Shown: positions 6,474 through 13,278 of the stretch, piece by piece
Numbering within the stretch: the stretch's first letter is position 1
Layout: every line of letters begins with the position of its first letter
Source of the DNA: Bacillota bacterium
GTDB lineage: Bacteria; Bacillota_E; Sulfobacillia; Sulfobacillales; Sulfobacillaceae
Length of the DNA stretch: 13,278 bases
Assembly (NCBI GenBank): GCA_021802225.1
Contig: JAKAAS010000009.1
Coordinates: forward strand, 1-13,278
Direction of reading: 5' to 3'
Program-made: the position numbers and the translations under genes
The notes under the pieces: generated by a model
Told to the model about the DNA's origin: nothing
Databases searched by the model: none
The model's input: the letters and a program-made list of their open reading frames with translations, nothing else

Positions 6474-7850
6474 TTACCGGCCGATGCCCCGGTAGCGGAT
6501 TCCCAGACGCTGCGCTTCGGCTGGGTCGTACAAATTGCGGCCGTCGATGATGACCGGGAGGGTGAGCTCGGCCGCAATAGTTCCCAGAGAAAATCTCCGG
6601 AATTCATCCCACTCAGTCAGAATCACCAGGGCTTCTGCCCCTTTCAGAGCTCCCAGAGGACTGGTGCCGTAGCGGATGTCCAGATCAGGATACTGCCTTT
6701 GGATATTGTCCATGGCTACGGGGTCATAGACGGTGAGGCGGGCATTGAGCCGCAGCAGCTCGGCAATCACGCTCAGCGCCGGGGCATCGCGGAGGTCGTC
6801 GGTTCCGGGCTTGAACGACAGTCCCCACAGGGCAATCCGCCGGCCTTTCAGTGTTTTCAGCTCGTCTTGCAGGCGCTTGATGACAATCAGGCGCTGCTCG
6901 TTATTCACTTCCTGGGTGGATTCCAGCAGGTGTGGCTGGTATCCGTACTCTTTGGCCGTGTAGATGAGAGCGGACAGGTCCTTGCCAAAGCAGCTCCCGC
7001 CCCAGCCGATCCCAGCGTTCAGAAATTTGGGGCCGATGCGTGTGTCCAGGCCAATCCCGTACGTCACCGTGGAGATGTCGGCGCCCACCCTCTCACAGAT
7101 GTTGGCCATTTCGTTGGCGAACGAGATTTTGGTCGACAAAAAGGCATTGGCGGCATATTTGATCATCTCTGCGGAGAGCCGGTCGGTTGCAATGACGGGC
7201 ACCGGCCCCCGGTCATGCGGCCGGGGGGTTTCGCCAGGAGGCGCGAACGTCTGCGCCACGATAGGGCGGTACAGGGTCTGAAGACGTTCCATGGCCCAAT
7301 CTTCATCCGCCCCGAGCACAATGCGGTCGGGATACAGCGTGTCATGAATGGCGGTGCCCTCGCGCAGAAATTCCGGGTTGGAGGACACGGTGAACAGCGC
7401 CGGGGCCGCAACCTCGCCGTGGCGCGACACATAGCCGTCCTCGATCCACAGTTTGACCAGATTGGCTGAGCCGATGGGAACCGTCGCCTTATTCACGATG
7501 ACATAAGACCGGTCTGGCTCCATTCCCGCGCCAATAGCGAGGGCGGCCTGGTGCACGTATTCCAAGTTGGGAGACCCGTCCGCCAAGGGCGGGGTGCCAA
7601 CGGCAATGAAAATCACTTCCGCCTCGGGAACGGCCGCCTGTGGGTCGATTGTGGCTTCCAGCCGGCCGGAAGCGCGTGTCCGCGCCAACAGCTCCGGCAG
7701 GCCCTGCTCAAAAATGGGGAGGATGCCCCGCATAATTTGCTGGACTTTCGCGGTATTCACGTCGACAAGCATCACCCGGTGGCCGAGTTCGGCCAGCACT
7801 GCGCCTGTCACCAGCCCAACGTATCCTGCACCAAAGACCGCGACGTTCAT
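6474..7850 (-). CDS. ugd: UDP-glucose 6-dehydrogenase
   Basis: Oxidises UDP-glucose to UDP-glucuronate with two NAD in the cytoplasm. The 458-residue length is standard. Features: N-terminal Rossmann motif GAGYVGLVTG (7-16), NPEFLREG (158-165), the central dimerisation helix with SAEMIKYAANAFLSTKISF (226-244; K231), the catalytic loop GWGGSCFGKD (282-291) with nucleophile C287, and the C-terminal domain with GLSFKPGTDDLRDAP (343-357). The ATG at 7850 is chosen because the family N-terminus starts exactly there and GGGGGAG lies just upstream; the frame stays open about 290 bases further but that extension has no family match. The start overlaps the stop of the glycosyltransferase by four bases (ATGA), implying translational coupling. 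With the downstream decarboxylase it forms a two-step route to UDP-xylose. Confidence 0.95.
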   Translation of the reverse strand: MNVAVFGAGYVGLVTGAVLAELGHRVMLVDVNTAKVQQIMRGILPIFEQGLPELLARTRASGRLEATIDPQAAVPEAEVIFIAVGTPPLADGSPNLEYVHQAALAIGAGMEPDRSYVIVNKATVPIGSANLVKLWIEDGYVSRHGEVAAPALFTVSSNPEFLREGTAIHDTLYPDRIVLGADEDWAMERLQTLYRPIVAQTFAPPGETPRPHDRGPVPVIATDRLSAEMIKYAANAFLSTKISFANEMANICERVGADISTVTYGIGLDTRIGPKFLNAGIGWGGSCFGKDLSALIYTAKEYGYQPHLLESTQEVNNEQRLIVIKRLQDELKTLKGRRIALWGLSFKPGTDDLRDAPALSVIAELLRLNARLTVYDPVAMDNIQRQYPDLDIRYGTSPLGALKGAEALVILTEWDEFRRFSLGTIAAELTLPVIIDGRNLYDPAEAQRLGIRYRGIGR

Positions 7851-8977
7851 AGGTGCTCCCCCTTCAACTGATGATAGGCGGCCAGAGTGTCCCTGGCGAC
7901 CACTTCCTGGGAAAAATAGCGCAGCACCCGCTGCCGGCCGCTTTGGCCCAGGGCGCGGCGCAGGTCCCGGTCGCCGTACAATTGCTGCAGCGCCAAAGAC
8001 AGGAGATGGGGGGACTTCTCGGGGACCACCAGCCCCGCCTTGCCGATAACTTGCGGTATTTCGCCGCTGGATGAGCCGACGACCGGCACTTCCGTTGCCA
8101 TGGCTTCCGTCAGCACCCTCCCGAACTGTTCTTTCCACCGCGCCGTCGTGCGGGACGGCAGCACCAGCACATCAGCGGCGTTCATCATTTGGGGCATGTC
8201 CCCGGTGGACACCCAGGGAATAAACCGCACTTGCTCAGCCAAGTGGGCATCGTCCGCCAGTTTTTGACCGGTGGCCCGCCACGGCCCCGATCCCACCAGC
8301 AGCAAAGTGGCCTCTTTGTGCTCTTGCAATAGGGGGAGGGCCGCGGACCACAGGTCATCCAGCCCCTTGTCCTCAATCAGGCGGCCCATGTAGGCTATGA
8401 CGAATTGGCCTTCGAGGTTCCAGCCGCGCTTGGCCGTATCCCGGTCTGCAAGATGGTAGAGATTCACGTCGCACCCGAACTGGGGAATGACCCATACGGG
8501 TTTGCGGAATCCTTTTTGCCGGATCACGCCCTTTGCTTCGGCATTGCCGACGAGTGCGCCCTGGGCGGTCTGAAAGACGCTCTGCTCCATGCGCGAGAAA
8601 GGCCACGGATAGTTCTTGTAGATATTCTGCCAGGCAAAGAATACCGCGGAGATGCCTAGACGCTTGGCGATGCGCATGCCCTGGTATGTCACGGTGCTAT
8701 AGGGCTCTTCGTCGATATGGAGAAGATCCGGCTGGTAGCGGCGGACAATGGAGAGAAGCTCGGGATAGTAGTGAAAGTGATTGCGCCCATTGAGACGGAT
8801 GGGCGAGAGAAACAGCGGGTAGGTGTGGTCGGCCGGCCGGGGCTCGAAAGGCAGAGAGCCCCAGGCCGGGGGGACGACCAGCCCGACCTCTACCTGGGGG
8901 TCGAGCTGGTTGAGATATTCGAGTTTAGTCCGGTAGCTTGCGCTGACGCAGGCTTTGGAGATCATGAGTACGCGCAC
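7847..8977 (-). CDS. Family 4 glycosyltransferase (GT-B fold)
   Basis: Retaining GT-B glycosyltransferase of the GT4 type (376 residues), probably building an extracellular polysaccharide or glycolipid at the inner face of the membrane. The C-terminal donor-binding domain shows YMGRLIEDKGLDDL (196-209), LLLVGSGP (225-232), and the EX7E motif E283/E291 in KEQFGRVLTEAM, followed by VPVVGSSSGEIPQVI (297-311). The N-terminal acceptor domain includes PDLLHIDEEPYS (83-94). The GTG at 8977 is supported by AGGAGG seven bases upstream. It overlaps ugd by four bases, which makes UDP-glucuronate or UDP-xylose an attractive but unproven donor. Only 16 bases separate it from the M61 peptidase upstream, so both may lie on one transcript. 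Confidence 0.92.
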   Translation of the reverse strand: MRVLMISKACVSASYRTKLEYLNQLDPQVEVGLVVPPAWGSLPFEPRPADHTYPLFLSPIRLNGRNHFHYYPELLSIVRRYQPDLLHIDEEPYSTVTYQGMRIAKRLGISAVFFAWQNIYKNYPWPFSRMEQSVFQTAQGALVGNAEAKGVIRQKGFRKPVWVIPQFGCDVNLYHLADRDTAKRGWNLEGQFVIAYMGRLIEDKGLDDLWSAALPLLQEHKEATLLLVGSGPWRATGQKLADDAHLAEQVRFIPWVSTGDMPQMMNAADVLVLPSRTTARWKEQFGRVLTEAMATEVPVVGSSSGEIPQVIGKAGLVVPEKSPHLLSLALQQLYGDRDLRRALGQSGRQRVLRYFSQEVVARDTLAAYHQLKGEHL

Positions 8978-8993
8978 GGGGTGCCCTCCTGGG

Positions 8994-10832
8994 TTATGAC
9001 GGACTGCTGCTCGTGTCCTGGCTCTCAGTCCACGCGGCTTTCATCCAGCTTTCAAAAATGGCCTTTTGGGCTGGAGTGGGATCTTTCACCGGGGTAATCA
9101 GGACCTTGTCAAACGGCTGGGCTGCAAGCACCAGGGAAGTCGACTGGAGCTGTCCGCGGCGGAAGAAGTTGATGGTGACGGTATCGCCTATCTGGTGATC
9201 GTCAAGAATCCGATTCTTCAAATCGTCGGCCGTTTTGATCTGGTAGCCGTTGAGCCCTAGGATCTGGTCCCCGGCATTGAGCACAGCGGCCGCAGGCCCT
9301 GAAGTGTAGGAGTTTTTGACTACGAGCGCGTGGCCGCCTTCGACCTTGGTCTCAATGCCCAGCCAGGGCAAGGGGGTCTGCGGCTTTTCGTCTGCAGCGG
9401 TCAGCTTTTGGGCGCCGCTCCCGTCATCGTCATCGTCTTCCCCGTGGGGGGCGTACAGGCGCTCCACGGTTAATCCAGCCGCCGCCAGCGCACTGTCCAG
9501 GGGCATGGGGTCTGTGGAGTGGATATAGCGCGCAAAGAAGTCTGCGAAGGAGCTTTGGGTGACCTCCTCCACCGTGTCCTGATAGACAGATTCGGGGAAG
9601 CCGGTGCCCTGGGCGCCGTAGCGCTCATACAGTTTGCGCAAAACGTCGTCAAGCGAGGCGCGGTTGTCTGTCCGCCTGCGGATTTCCAGATCCAGGCAGG
9701 TCCCCGCCAAGTCGCCATTGAGATAATAGGAGATGGTGCGGTTGACGGAGTCCTCATCAGGCTTGTAGAGTTTGATCCAGGTGTCGAAACTGGATTCGGA
9801 CAGTGACTGCACAAACCGTCCCGGCTGCTTTTCGTACGCCGCAATTTTTTTGCCCAGCCCCGACAGGTAGTCTTTCACGGAGTACAGCCCAGAGCGGCGC
9901 AGACTGACATAGGCATAATAGTCGGTAAATCCTTCCATGGCCCAGAGCAGGTGGGTGTACACTTCCTTGTTATAGTCGAACGGTCCCAGCATGTCCGGGT
10001 GAATCCGCTTGACATTCCAGAGGTGGAAGAACTCATGGGAGATGAGGCCCAAAACCTTGCGGTAGTTTTTCCAAGGGCGGAATGCAAAGCGCTCGACTCC
10101 GCAGGTGGTGGAGTTCAGATGTTCCAGACCGCCTGTGGACTTGTCCATCAGATGCAGAATAAAGGTGTAGTGGTCGTACGGCAGCGACCCGAAAATGGCG
10201 CGCTGGGCAGTGACGATCTTTTTGACGTCTCCGGTCAGCTGGGCCAGATCTTCATTGCCATGCCCCCACACAGCCAGAGTGTGGAGCTTGCCGTCCACCT
10301 CGAATGTGCTGAGGGTCTGTGTGCCGACTTCAAAGGGGCTGTCAATGAGCACGTCATAATCCGGGGCCTTGTACTGGCCCGGCTCTTCTTCCCCCTGGTC
10401 CAATCCTGTGGATGCCTGCCAGCCGGGAGGCGCCTCCAGCCTGATGTAATAAGGGGCATCTTTGTAGTCATCCACCAGCAAGAAGAGCTGGGCGCCGTTC
10501 CAGTAGGCGTGGCACTGGTCGAGGTGGCTGGTGGCGACACCCAGTTCAAATGCCTAAACCTGATAGCGGACCCGCACTGGGCCGTCTTCAAACGTCTCAA
10601 ATTCCCAGGCGTTCTTGGAAGCATGGTGGACACTCAGGGCACGGCCCTGAGAAGAGACCTCGAGACCGAACAGGTGGCGCGCATAATCCTCCACTTCGTA
10701 GGACCCCGGGGTCCACACCGGCAAGGTCAGCACATGGCGGCCTTTGGGAAGCTGTTCGATTTCCAGGGTGAGGTGGTACACATGCAGTCCCGGTTCGAGA
10801 AAACTGACGGTAAACGAAAATGTGGGAACCAC
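8994..10832 (-). pseudogene. M61 glycyl aminopeptidase with PDZ domain, interrupted by an in-frame TAG
   Basis: Family M61 metallopeptidase, 612 codons if read through. The order is N-terminal beta domain (about 1-160), catalytic domain with zinc motif HEFFHLWNVKRIHP (H266, E267, H270) and third ligand E300 in MEGFTDYYA, an acidic linker (about 465-470), and a C-terminal PDZ domain (about 488-572). No signal peptide is seen. The GTG at 10832 is set by AAAAGGAGG seven bases upstream. Codon 93 is TAG (10554-10556), in the same frame as everything around it: VRVRYQV, stop, then AFELGVATSHLD. Relatives have tyrosine here (..YxVYAFEL..), so a single TAT or TAC to TAG change explains it. The sequence on both sides remains well conserved. 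Recent nonsense mutation, sequencing error, suppression, or reinitiation at a later start are all possible; no break other than this codon was noticed. Confidence 0.85.
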
Positions 10833-10839
10833 GGAATAT

Positions 10840-10848
10840 CCTCCTTTT
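10840..10848 (-). promoter_or_regulatory. Ribosome binding site that sets the M61 start
   Basis: AAAAGGAGG on the minus strand lies inside the longest open frame and seven bases before the GTG at 10832, ruling out the upstream GTG at 10859 as the real start. Confidence 0.75.
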
Positions 10849-10872
10849 ATGTACAGCACAGGCAGATTGCTG

Positions 10873-10881
10873 ATGATAGCA
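10873..10881 (-). promoter_or_regulatory. Extended -10 promoter of the M61 gene
   Basis: TGCTATCAT on the minus strand matches the extended -10 (TGn plus five of six TATAAT bases). Transcription would start near 10866 and give a leader of about 34 bases containing the ribosome site. It lies in the 61-base gap after the aminotransferase. Confidence 0.45.
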
Positions 10882-10893
10882 TAACCATTTTGA

Positions 10894-12057
10894 TTAAGAG
10901 CGGGCCGCTGTGTGGGCGTACTGCCCCAAAAGCCTGGCCGCGCGCTTAAGCGTCTCCTCGCTTTCTGTCAGGGAGATGCGGATAAAGCCTTCCCCGCCTT
11001 CTCCAAACCCGCGGCCAGGGGCGACAATCAGAGCCGTCTGGCGCGCCAGTTCTTCGGCAAAGGGGACTGAGGGCGGGGCGCCTGGGGGCAGGGGAATCCA
11101 CTGGAATATCGATCCCTGAGCCGCTGGAACACTCCAGCCTTCTTCAGCCAAGGCCGAGAGAAAATGGTCGCGGCGCTTCTGGTAGAGAGCGCGCACAGCC
11201 TCTACCGCGGCAGCGGGGCTGTCAAGCGCTGTGATGGCAGCTTCCTGTATGGCTCCATACTGGCTGCAGCTGAGATGATCCTGCAAAGTTTCCAGGTAAC
11301 GGATGAGTTCAGGGTTGCCAGCTGCGAAGCCCAGCCGGAATCCTGCCATGTTGTAGGACTTGGAAACCGTCGTGAATTCTATCCCGGCGGTTTTTCCGCC
11401 CGGCCTGGCCAGAAGGCTCACCGCCCGCATCCCATCATAGACGATGTCCCCGTAAGCCAGGTCATGGGCGAGCACAGTGCCTGTCTCCAGGGCTTGGGCA
11501 ATAACGGCATCAAAAAAAGCCGCGGGGGCGATGCGGCCGGTCGGGTTGTTGGGGTAGTTCAAAAATGCCAGCCCTACCGTTCTGTCCAGCCGGCTGACGT
11601 CGGGCAGGGCAGTGCCGGGAGAGAGCCGCCAGGGAATCATCTGTGCGCCTGCCAAGCGAATTCCGGACCAGTAGTCAGGATATCCCGGGTCCGGCACCAG
11701 AGCCCTATCTCCCGGATTCAGCACGGCCAGGGAGATTTCTTGCAGCCCGATCTTGCTCCCAATCAAAATGGCGACTTCCGTGGACCAGTCCAGGGTTACC
11801 CCGTGCTGTCTTTGATACCAGCGGGCCACAGCCTGCTTAAGTTCCGGCAGTCCGGCAAAGGGGATATAGCGCTGGTAGCGGGGGTTGTCCGCGGCCCGCT
11901 TGAGCGCTTCGACAATATTCTGGGGCGTGGGCTGGTCCGGATTGCCTTGTCCCAGATTGATGACCAGACGCCCCTGCTCCTTCAGATCGACAGCCAAATT
12001 CACCAGGCCGGCAAAAAATTGCTGGGGCAGGCGGGTAATCCGGTCGGCGGGTTTCAT
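10894..12057 (-). CDS. PLP-dependent class I/II aminotransferase, MtnE-like
   Basis: Fold-type I aminotransferase of 387 residues. The N-terminal LPQQFF.GLV and VINLGQGNPDQPTPQNIVE (32-50), then VPDPGYPDYWSG (121-132), closely follow Bacillus MtnE (YkrV) as I remember it. MtnE converts 4-methylthio-2-oxobutanoate to methionine in methionine salvage. PLP-site residues are visible: N171 in NYPNNPTG, D199 and Y202 in HDLAYG, lysine K233 in SKSYNMAG, and substrate-carboxylate R360 in EGFIRIS. The ATG at 12057 is preferred because the family N-terminus begins there and AAAGGAGAGG is just upstream. No other methionine-salvage gene is in the window, so another amino acid substrate (for example diaminopimelate or aspartate) cannot be excluded. 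It has its own probable promoter at 12107-12112 and lies in line with M61. Confidence 0.9.
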   Translation of the reverse strand: MKPADRITRLPQQFFAGLVNLAVDLKEQGRLVINLGQGNPDQPTPQNIVEALKRAADNPRYQRYIPFAGLPELKQAVARWYQRQHGVTLDWSTEVAILIGSKIGLQEISLAVLNPGDRALVPDPGYPDYWSGIRLAGAQMIPWRLSPGTALPDVSRLDRTVGLAFLNYPNNPTGRIAPAAFFDAVIAQALETGTVLAHDLAYGDIVYDGMRAVSLLARPGGKTAGIEFTTVSKSYNMAGFRLGFAAGNPELIRYLETLQDHLSCSQYGAIQEAAITALDSPAAAVEAVRALYQKRRDHFLSALAEEGWSVPAAQGSIFQWIPLPPGAPPSVPFAEELARQTALIVAPGRGFGEGGEGFIRISLTESEETLKRAARLLGQYAHTAARS

Positions 12058-12106
12058 TATGGACCCTCTCCTTTGTTTCCAAACCTTCGACATGCTCACG
12101 GTCTCC

Positions 12107-12112
12107 ATTATA
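12107..12112 (-). promoter_or_regulatory. Probable -10 box of the aminotransferase gene
   Basis: TATAAT on the minus strand, 49 bases before the ATG. No recognisable -35 and no TGn extension. The implied leader of about 40 bases contains the ribosome site. The 12058-12195 interval holds nothing else I can identify. Confidence 0.4.
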
Positions 12113-12195
12113 CGAAATTCTGCGGGGAACTTCCCACCGAGAAATGACCGGCCAGCAGATAAGTGAGGGAAACGTCGGTACAAGCCGGATGGCGG

Positions 12196-12700
12196 TTATG
12201 GCTGGGCACAAGGCATGTTCCGATAGACAGTGCGCGGCTCCCTGACCTTTTGCCCGAAAGGCCACTGTTGCCCGGAACTCGACTTCTGGAGACCATCGGT
12301 CCGGTTGCGGAGTGGCGCCGATTTTTTCTGCACAAGCCATTGGTAGAGAGGTGCCAGTTGATCTGGCGTCAAATCGGCAGCACTGTGCAACGCGGCCATG
12401 ATCTGCTCCGAGAGACGGTGGCCCAAGGTAAATCGAGCGGTTCATCATCCACCATACCAAAAACAAGGACCAGGCGGTGTGCAGATCCTGTTCCGCGTGC
12501 GTTTTCTCAGTGAACAAAGAGATAGCCCCAACAGACTCAGGGCGTGTGTGCGGTCAAGACACCATAGGAGCGATTGTGGAGCCCGGGGCTAGTCTCAATG
12601 GACGTTTCTCCCACCGTTTTCCACACAGTCGCCAGGCAGACGGATATCGGTGCGCAAGTTGCCGGAAACGCGTGTTCCTGACAACGTTCTTGGCTAGTCT
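12196..12700 (-). pseudogene. Frameshifted coding remnant of unknown family
   Basis: Protein-like sequence moves through three minus-strand frames. One frame gives GETSIETSPGLHNRSYGVLTAHTP and stops at 12537-12539. The next gives PESVGAISLFTEKTHAEQ and LHTAWSLFLVWWMMNRSIYL. From about 12425 a third gives GHRLSEQIMAALHSAADL and TPDQLAPLYQWLVQKK, and ends at 12196-12198. The segments join smoothly if one base is changed at each junction (about 12540-12555, and the GGGCC near 12421-12427), which is the pattern of a decayed gene. I do not recognise the family; a transposase or other mobile-element protein is a guess from its neighbourhood. The 5' limit is uncertain. No intact gene or RNA gene is visible in the 12058-12738 interval. 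Confidence 0.4.
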
Positions 12701-12738
12701 CCCTCTGCGGAAGCTGAGTTAAATAAGGCTGGCAATGT

Positions 12739-12957
12739 CTAAATTTTGTCGATAAAAATGGCTTGAGTGGAGCGAAGTTGCTTCTTTAAAATTTGTTGCC
12801 ATGTTCCCGGTGGTATTTCCCCCGTTCCCATTGACACCTTTGTTCTTAGAATATCGCCGTTGTCAAGAAACTTGCGATAAAAATAGTGGTCGGTTTGTTT
12901 ATAGAGTTCCCATCCGTCTTTTTCACAAAACCGCTTCAAATCCTTCCATTTAGGCAT
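12739..12957 (-). CDS. HicA-like toxin (mRNA interferase family)
   Basis: A 72-residue protein with the HicA double-stranded-RNA-binding-like layout: KDLKRFCEKDGWELY (5-19), catalytic-type histidine H24 in QTDHYFYRK, and the C-terminal signature GEIPPGTWQQILKKQL (46-61). HicA toxins cleave mRNA and are held inactive by HicB. Some HicA proteins have a second histidine before the Gly-rich turn; here that position appears to be M43 (VSMGTGE), so activity is uncertain. The ATG at 12957 overlaps the end of the upstream gene by eight bases and has no strong ribosome site, suggesting translational coupling. The antitoxin-first order is common for hicBA. Sampled lines here are 37-42% GC, lower than the rest of the window, which hints at horizontal acquisition. 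Confidence 0.72.
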   Translation of the reverse strand: MPKWKDLKRFCEKDGWELYKQTDHYFYRKFLDNGDILRTKVSMGTGEIPPGTWQQILKKQLRSTQAIFIDKI

Positions 12958-13278
12958 CGATCAAGTCGGCCACGGCGTGCTGACTATCTTGAAGCAGAAT
13001 GTTCATCACGTATGGGGCGTGAGACTTTCGATTCGGAGCATTAAAGTACAATGCAAACTCGTCTGAGTATTCTCGAGCATAGTCTACTAATTCATCAGTC
13101 AGAGCCAATTTTAACTCTTCTATCGTAGGAGCATGGGCAACCACATCGAATGGTGTAAGAGTCGTGCCATTGTTCAAACCATCTACAGTTCCACTATAGG
13201 ATCCGTCCTCCTCCCGAGCGGCATCAAGCTTAAAGCGAAACGATGAAAACAGCACCTTTAACTGGTCTGTACTAATAG
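12950..13278 (-). CDS. HicB-like antitoxin, 5' end beyond the window
   Basis: Probable partner of the HicA-like gene. The first half (RFKLDAAREEDGSYSG to TIEELKLALTDELVDYA) fits the beta-beta-beta-alpha HicB fold that would cap the toxin. The second half (ALYFNAPNRKSHAPYVMNILLQD) is not a DNA-binding domain I recognise. A GTG at 13255 would give 101 residues, but it has no ribosome site, and the frame stays open to the last base (ISTDQLKVLFSSF...), so the true start probably lies outside. The stop TAA overlaps the toxin start by eight bases. It is an atypical HicB, without the usual canonical FPDLPG-type segment, so the assignment leans on the gene pair. Confidence 0.6.
   Translation of the reverse strand, partial: ISTDQLKVLFSSFRFKLDAAREEDGSYSGTVDGLNNGTTLTPFDVVAHAPTIEELKLALTDELVDYAREYSDEFALYFNAPNRKSHAPYVMNILLQDSQHAVADLIDA

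Noticed and set aside
7182..7250. Apparent insertion in Ugd near residues 201-223
   Set aside because: A proline-rich segment of this kind before SAEMIKYAANAF is seen in some normal Ugd subfamilies, so it is not treated as novel.
6405..7469. Long open frame on the + strand opposite ugd
   Set aside because: Antisense shadow of a well-conserved, complete enzyme in GC-rich DNA; no family motif and no ribosome site.
7851..8138. N-terminal extension of ugd
   Set aside because: It is the out-of-frame 3' end of the glycosyltransferase; the family N-terminus begins exactly at 7850.
9951..10949. 332-residue open frame on the + strand opposite the M61 gene
   Set aside because: Shadow of the peptidase coding strand; composition and lack of motifs argue against a gene.
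11164..12147. 327-residue open frame on the + strand opposite the aminotransferase
   Set aside because: Antisense shadow of a gene with complete PLP-site motifs.
12587..12701. Ten-base direct repeat GGCTAGTCTC at 12587-12596 and 12692-12701
   Set aside because: Could be a target-site or recombination scar, but ten bases without associated ends is too little to call.
1..13278. CRISPR array, tRNA, rRNA or origin of replication
   Set aside because: No regularly spaced repeats, no cloverleaf with CCA-type end and no rRNA-like sequence were seen on either strand.

Overview
The window looks like the chromosome of a moderately GC-rich Bacillota bacterium, quite possibly a Sulfobacillus-like acidophile. 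This rests on AGGAGG-type ribosome sites, GTG starts, TATAAT-like -10 boxes, a kumamolisin-type (S53) acid protease and an ArsR regulator with a CxC metalloid motif. The taxonomic call is an inference; there is no rRNA or marker gene here.

Layout, left to right. (1) 105-1514 (+): membrane sugar-phosphate transferase that would start exopolysaccharide assembly, with its own extended -10 promoter and a clean terminator. (2) 1593-2554 (+): zinc alcohol dehydrogenase interrupted by a one-base frameshift; its structural-zinc loop is also absent. (3) 2555-2936: a 382-base gap with hairpins, a 14-base repeat resembling IS200/IS605 right ends, an extended -10 promoter and a foldable leader that stops just before the next ribosome site. 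(4) 2937-5441 (+): an unrecognised CxxC...CxxC protein, an S53 sedolisin protease and an ArsR regulator, closed by a bidirectional terminator.

(5) 5511-8977 (-): GT4 glycosyltransferase, UDP-glucose 6-dehydrogenase and UDP-glucuronate decarboxylase, tightly packed and translationally coupled. Together the last two convert UDP-glucose to UDP-glucuronate and then to UDP-xylose; the glycosyltransferase may use one of these sugars. This fits the polysaccharide theme of the first gene. (6) 8994-10832 (-): M61 aminopeptidase with PDZ domain, broken by one in-frame amber codon. (7) 10894-12057 (-): PLP aminotransferase close to MtnE of methionine salvage. (8) 12058-12738: promoter of the aminotransferase plus a badly frameshifted coding remnant. 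(9) 12739-13278 (-): a visibly AT-richer HicA/HicB-like toxin-antitoxin pair, whose antitoxin runs off the window edge.

Three coding regions are disrupted (dehydrogenase, M61 peptidase, 12.2-12.7 kb remnant). The first two need only a single base changed to be intact, so recent decay and assembly error are both open. The least explained element is the structured leader at 2833-2920.
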